From positions 112,726 to 176,725 of the forward strand of contig JABYQR010000054.1 of NCBI GenBank assembly GCA_022592445.1: DNA of 64,000 nt. The letters run 5' to 3'. Below the pieces are notes generated by a model, which saw only the letters and a program-made list of their open reading frames with translations, did no database searches and was not told the DNA's origin. Positions 61,178 through 64,000 of the stretch are shown here, piece by piece. The position numbers and the translations under genes were made by a program. The stretch comes from Cytidiella melzeri (Eukaryota > Basidiomycota > Agaricomycetes > Polyporales > Irpicaceae). Position 1 is the first letter of the stretch, and the number at the start of each line of letters is the position of its first letter.

Positions 61178-64000
61178 TACCTGGCCGATGTGGAAGTTCC
61201 GCGTTGATACTGTGATGTCGACCATCGTCGATTTCTACAGCTACAGGGGTGGTCTAACTATCCCTCAAGAGGTCCAACGGGCCATCTTCAACGTCCTGGC
61301 TGGACACATCGCAGACTCTGTGATGGCGAACTATCTCAACAAGACCGCGCCCCACAGACTCATGGAGAAACTCTCCGAATGTTTCAAGCCGACTTCTACT
61401 ATGTCGGACGCGAACGAAATTTTCCAACTCTTCTCCCTCCGCCGTCCTGTCCACGAAATGGACAAACTACTCGACAACGCACACAATCTTTACTCAAAGA
61501 TTCTTTCCAAGGGGATTGAATTCCCTCAACACATTTTCTGCTCCGCCCTTGTCAGCATCATCCCCCCCGCCTATGCGCATACTCGCGCTAGCTACGAGGC
61601 TGGTGTGCGTTCCCGTACTCCTGCGGGCGAGAAGTACGACTACAACCCCATCTCTCTGAGCGTGGAGCTTCGCCGCGACTTCCATAGTTGGCAACTTGCT
61701 CACCCACTTGACCGCTCTCAGTCCAAGGGTTCGTCAACCCTCGTCCCTTGCAATAGGCCCGCTGGTGGATCTTCTGCCGCGTTGCCAGCAGTCGACAAAC
61801 ATGTCGAACGTCCGGCAAAAGCCACTTCCTCCGCTCGTGCGGCTGCCGCTCCTTACTTTAAGGAGAAGTCTGTTTGTGACACTTCGAAGATGAAGTGTTA
61901 CAACTGCAACAAGACAGGCCACACGACGCCTACTTGCCCTTTGCCCTGGACAGAGAAGTCCAAGGAGGCAATGAAGAGGAAGGGTATCACTTGGAAGTCC
62001 GTCGCTGCTGGTGCCAAGGGCAAAGCTGCCACTGCCGCCGCTGTCGTCACTACTCCCGCTGTTGCTGGTCCGTCGACAACTACTCCTCGTTGCAACCAGA
62101 GCGCATGGGTGTCGGCTCTCTCTGAGTCCGACGTCACTATGCACGTAAGTACTTCGCTTACTACTACTTTTCCTACCCTACTTCCACTGTATGCAAATTC
62201 GTCAACAGACGAGTCGATACACATTCTTGATACTGGCGCAACTATACACTGCACGCCGTATCAAGACTTACTTTTCAATGTCCACTCCGTACCAACTATT
62301 GTACTGACTGTTGCCAACTCAGAACAACTAGTTTTGAAACTCGCTGGTGACATGGTACTTGAAGTGGAACAGGAAAGTGGTAAGCTTACTGAACTCTTGC
62401 TGAAGAACATCTACTTCAACTCAACTCTACCTTTCACTTTAATCAGCGTTGGAAAACTCGACTCTGATTATCGGTTTACGTTCTATCATGGACTTTGTAC
62501 TATATACGACTAAAACTTGACTTGTGTGGCTGTAGTTAGAAAATCAAATGATTTATACACGCTATCATCAACTCGAGTGACTTCTTTAGCAAGCGTGCAT
62601 AGAACTGGCATTACTCTACTTGAACTACATAAAAAACTCGGTCATCTCAGTTACTTCATGATCAAGAAACTACTTCAAACTTTGTCAATCATTACTGATC
62701 ATATAACTGACCATACTGAAACTCTGTGCGAGGATTGTTTACTCAACAATATCCATCGCAATACCGTACCTAAACTCCGTTCTTCATCGTTAGCTGAAGC
62801 TTTCGGAGATCACTTTCATATCAACATCTTTGGGCCTCTACCCACAGCGTCGATTACTGGTAAACATAAATACTGGTTGACTATCGTCGACGATGCTACT
62901 AGATGGTTAGTACTTGCACCACTAGTTACTAAAGATGACGCCTATACTCAATGGGTCATCTTCTCTACTGAACTTTTGACGCAATATGGTATTCGTGTCA
63001 AGATACTTCAAGCCGATAACAACGGTGTCTTTACCAGTAAAGCTATGACTGCTTACTTGAAAACTCAAGGAACTATACTACGTCTTACTGTACATGATAC
63101 TCCTCAGCAAAACGGTGTTGCTGAGCGTGTACATCAAACTATTATGAACTTGATTCGAGTAAACCTGCATACTGCATCTTTACCAAATCGACTATGGTGG
63201 TACGCTGCATTATACGCGATGTATGTGTACAATCGTTCTCCTCGTACTATACTTAACTACAAAACTCCTTACTTTAAGCGATATGGCACAGATGCTAACC
63301 TTGATGGACTTCAAGTCTTCGGTCAGCCGTGCATTGTATACGACGAATATCACACAAATAAACTAGCATCTAAGGGTAAAAGGGGAGTCTGGATAGGCTT
63401 CGCTGAACACTCTAAAGGTCACTATGTTTACTTCGGACAACATGTCGGAGTTGAACGTAACTTGCAATTTGTTGACTCTACGATACGAATTGAAGGGGAG
63501 AAAGAACCAAATGTCAAGAAACTTACTGTTGAAAAACAACTTGAACTTGAGGACAACCCTCATATAGAACCAATGGAAATCGACGAGCCTGACCCTACTG
63601 GTCCAAGGTGTTCCAACAGAACTCCTCAACTATCGCGTAAAGCTCGTGGACTAAACTACGACGAAGTAGACACTAACATTGCTTTCTACTTAACTGAGTT
63701 TAACGCTTACTATGCTGAGGACGTTGGTGACCCTGTCACTTTCAAAGACGTACTTAATCACCCTCTCAAAGACAATTGGTTTAAGTCTATGAAACTTGAG
63801 GTTGATACACTAGAACAACTTGGCACTTGGGAATACTGTATCCCGCCGCCAAATGCCAACATTACTGGTTCTCGCTTTGTCTACAAGACTAAGTACGAAC
63901 ATGGCAAAGTTACTAAACTCAAGTCAAGACTTGTTGCGCAAGGATACTCTCAGCGCGATGGTATTGATTACTATGCAAACGACTTGTTCGCTCCAGTCGC
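61176..64000 (+). CDS. Copia element 2 gag-pol, main frame, one TAA, runs off the window
   Basis: From 61176 the frame encodes the gag core (WPMWKFRVDTVM, SDANEIFQLFSLR), a zinc knuckle (CYNCNKTGHTTPTC) and protease (ILDTGATIHCTP). A TAA stands at 62511-62513. The same frame then stays open to 64000: GAG-pre-integrase (LHKKLGHLSYFMIKK); an HHCC zinc part (CEDCLLNN); integrase core with IVDDATRWL, LQADNNGVF and QQNGVAERVHQ; and the start of reverse transcriptase (WFKSMKLEVDTLEQLGTWE, SRLVAQGYSQRDGIDYY). RNase H and the 3' LTR are beyond the window. Near-intact frames imply recent insertion. Confidence 0.85.

Overview
The window is nuclear DNA of a filamentous basidiomycete, most likely an Agaricomycete. 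The evidence is compact genes cut by many short GT-AG introns (about 50-70 nt), an F-box/LRR-like gene with an N-terminal coiled lead-in, a Clp1 (clampless)-type sexual development gene, Kre9-like Ser-rich GPI proteins, and copia, gypsy, LINE, MULE-like and Tc1/pogo-like mobile DNA. I could not name the species.

Positions 1 to about 46.6 kb are gene-rich euchromatin with about 20 genes. In order they are: the 3' part of an unknown gene; a GPI-anchored Kre9-like protein; a MoCF/CinA-type protein; an Old Yellow Enzyme; ORC3; a type-B carboxylesterase; MCM4; a small Tc1/mariner-like MITE; an F-box protein; a second Kre9-like protein; a GRE2/DFR-type reductase; the exosome subunit RRP41; a short hAT-derived BED-finger gene; an alginate-lyase-domain protein; a large FHA protein with a Ki-67-like layout; a small membrane protein; Clp1; two unknown proteins (one probably mitochondrial and faintly RnpA-like); a universal stress protein; a WW-domain protein; a second alginate-lyase paralogue; and a VIT-VWA protein. 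Two replication-licensing genes (ORC3, MCM4) lie on the same strand around the esterase. I see no metabolic gene cluster.

From 46.67 kb to the end the window is a nest of mobile elements. A MULE-like element (46680-51865) has long terminal inverted repeats and a 9-bp target duplication, and sits about 100 bp upstream of the VIT-VWA gene. It was later hit by an ORF1-only LINE copy (46698-48843, 14-bp duplication, A-tail), by an LTR element that left a solo LTR (49424-50130, 5-bp duplication), and by a TA-flanked pogo-like MITE (50684-51249). After it come a decayed copia element (52263-about 56515), a purine-rich tract, a gypsy element (from about 57172), and a second, much younger copia element (from 60319) that cuts the gypsy gag and runs off the window. 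The younger copia has a +1 shift in gag at TCC-TGA-T, the same core as the antizyme frameshift site, and one TAA in pol.

Gene models were built by eye from reading frames, splice sites and family motifs. Exon borders given to the base were checked for phase. Spans without exon detail are reliable at their ends, with introns inferred.
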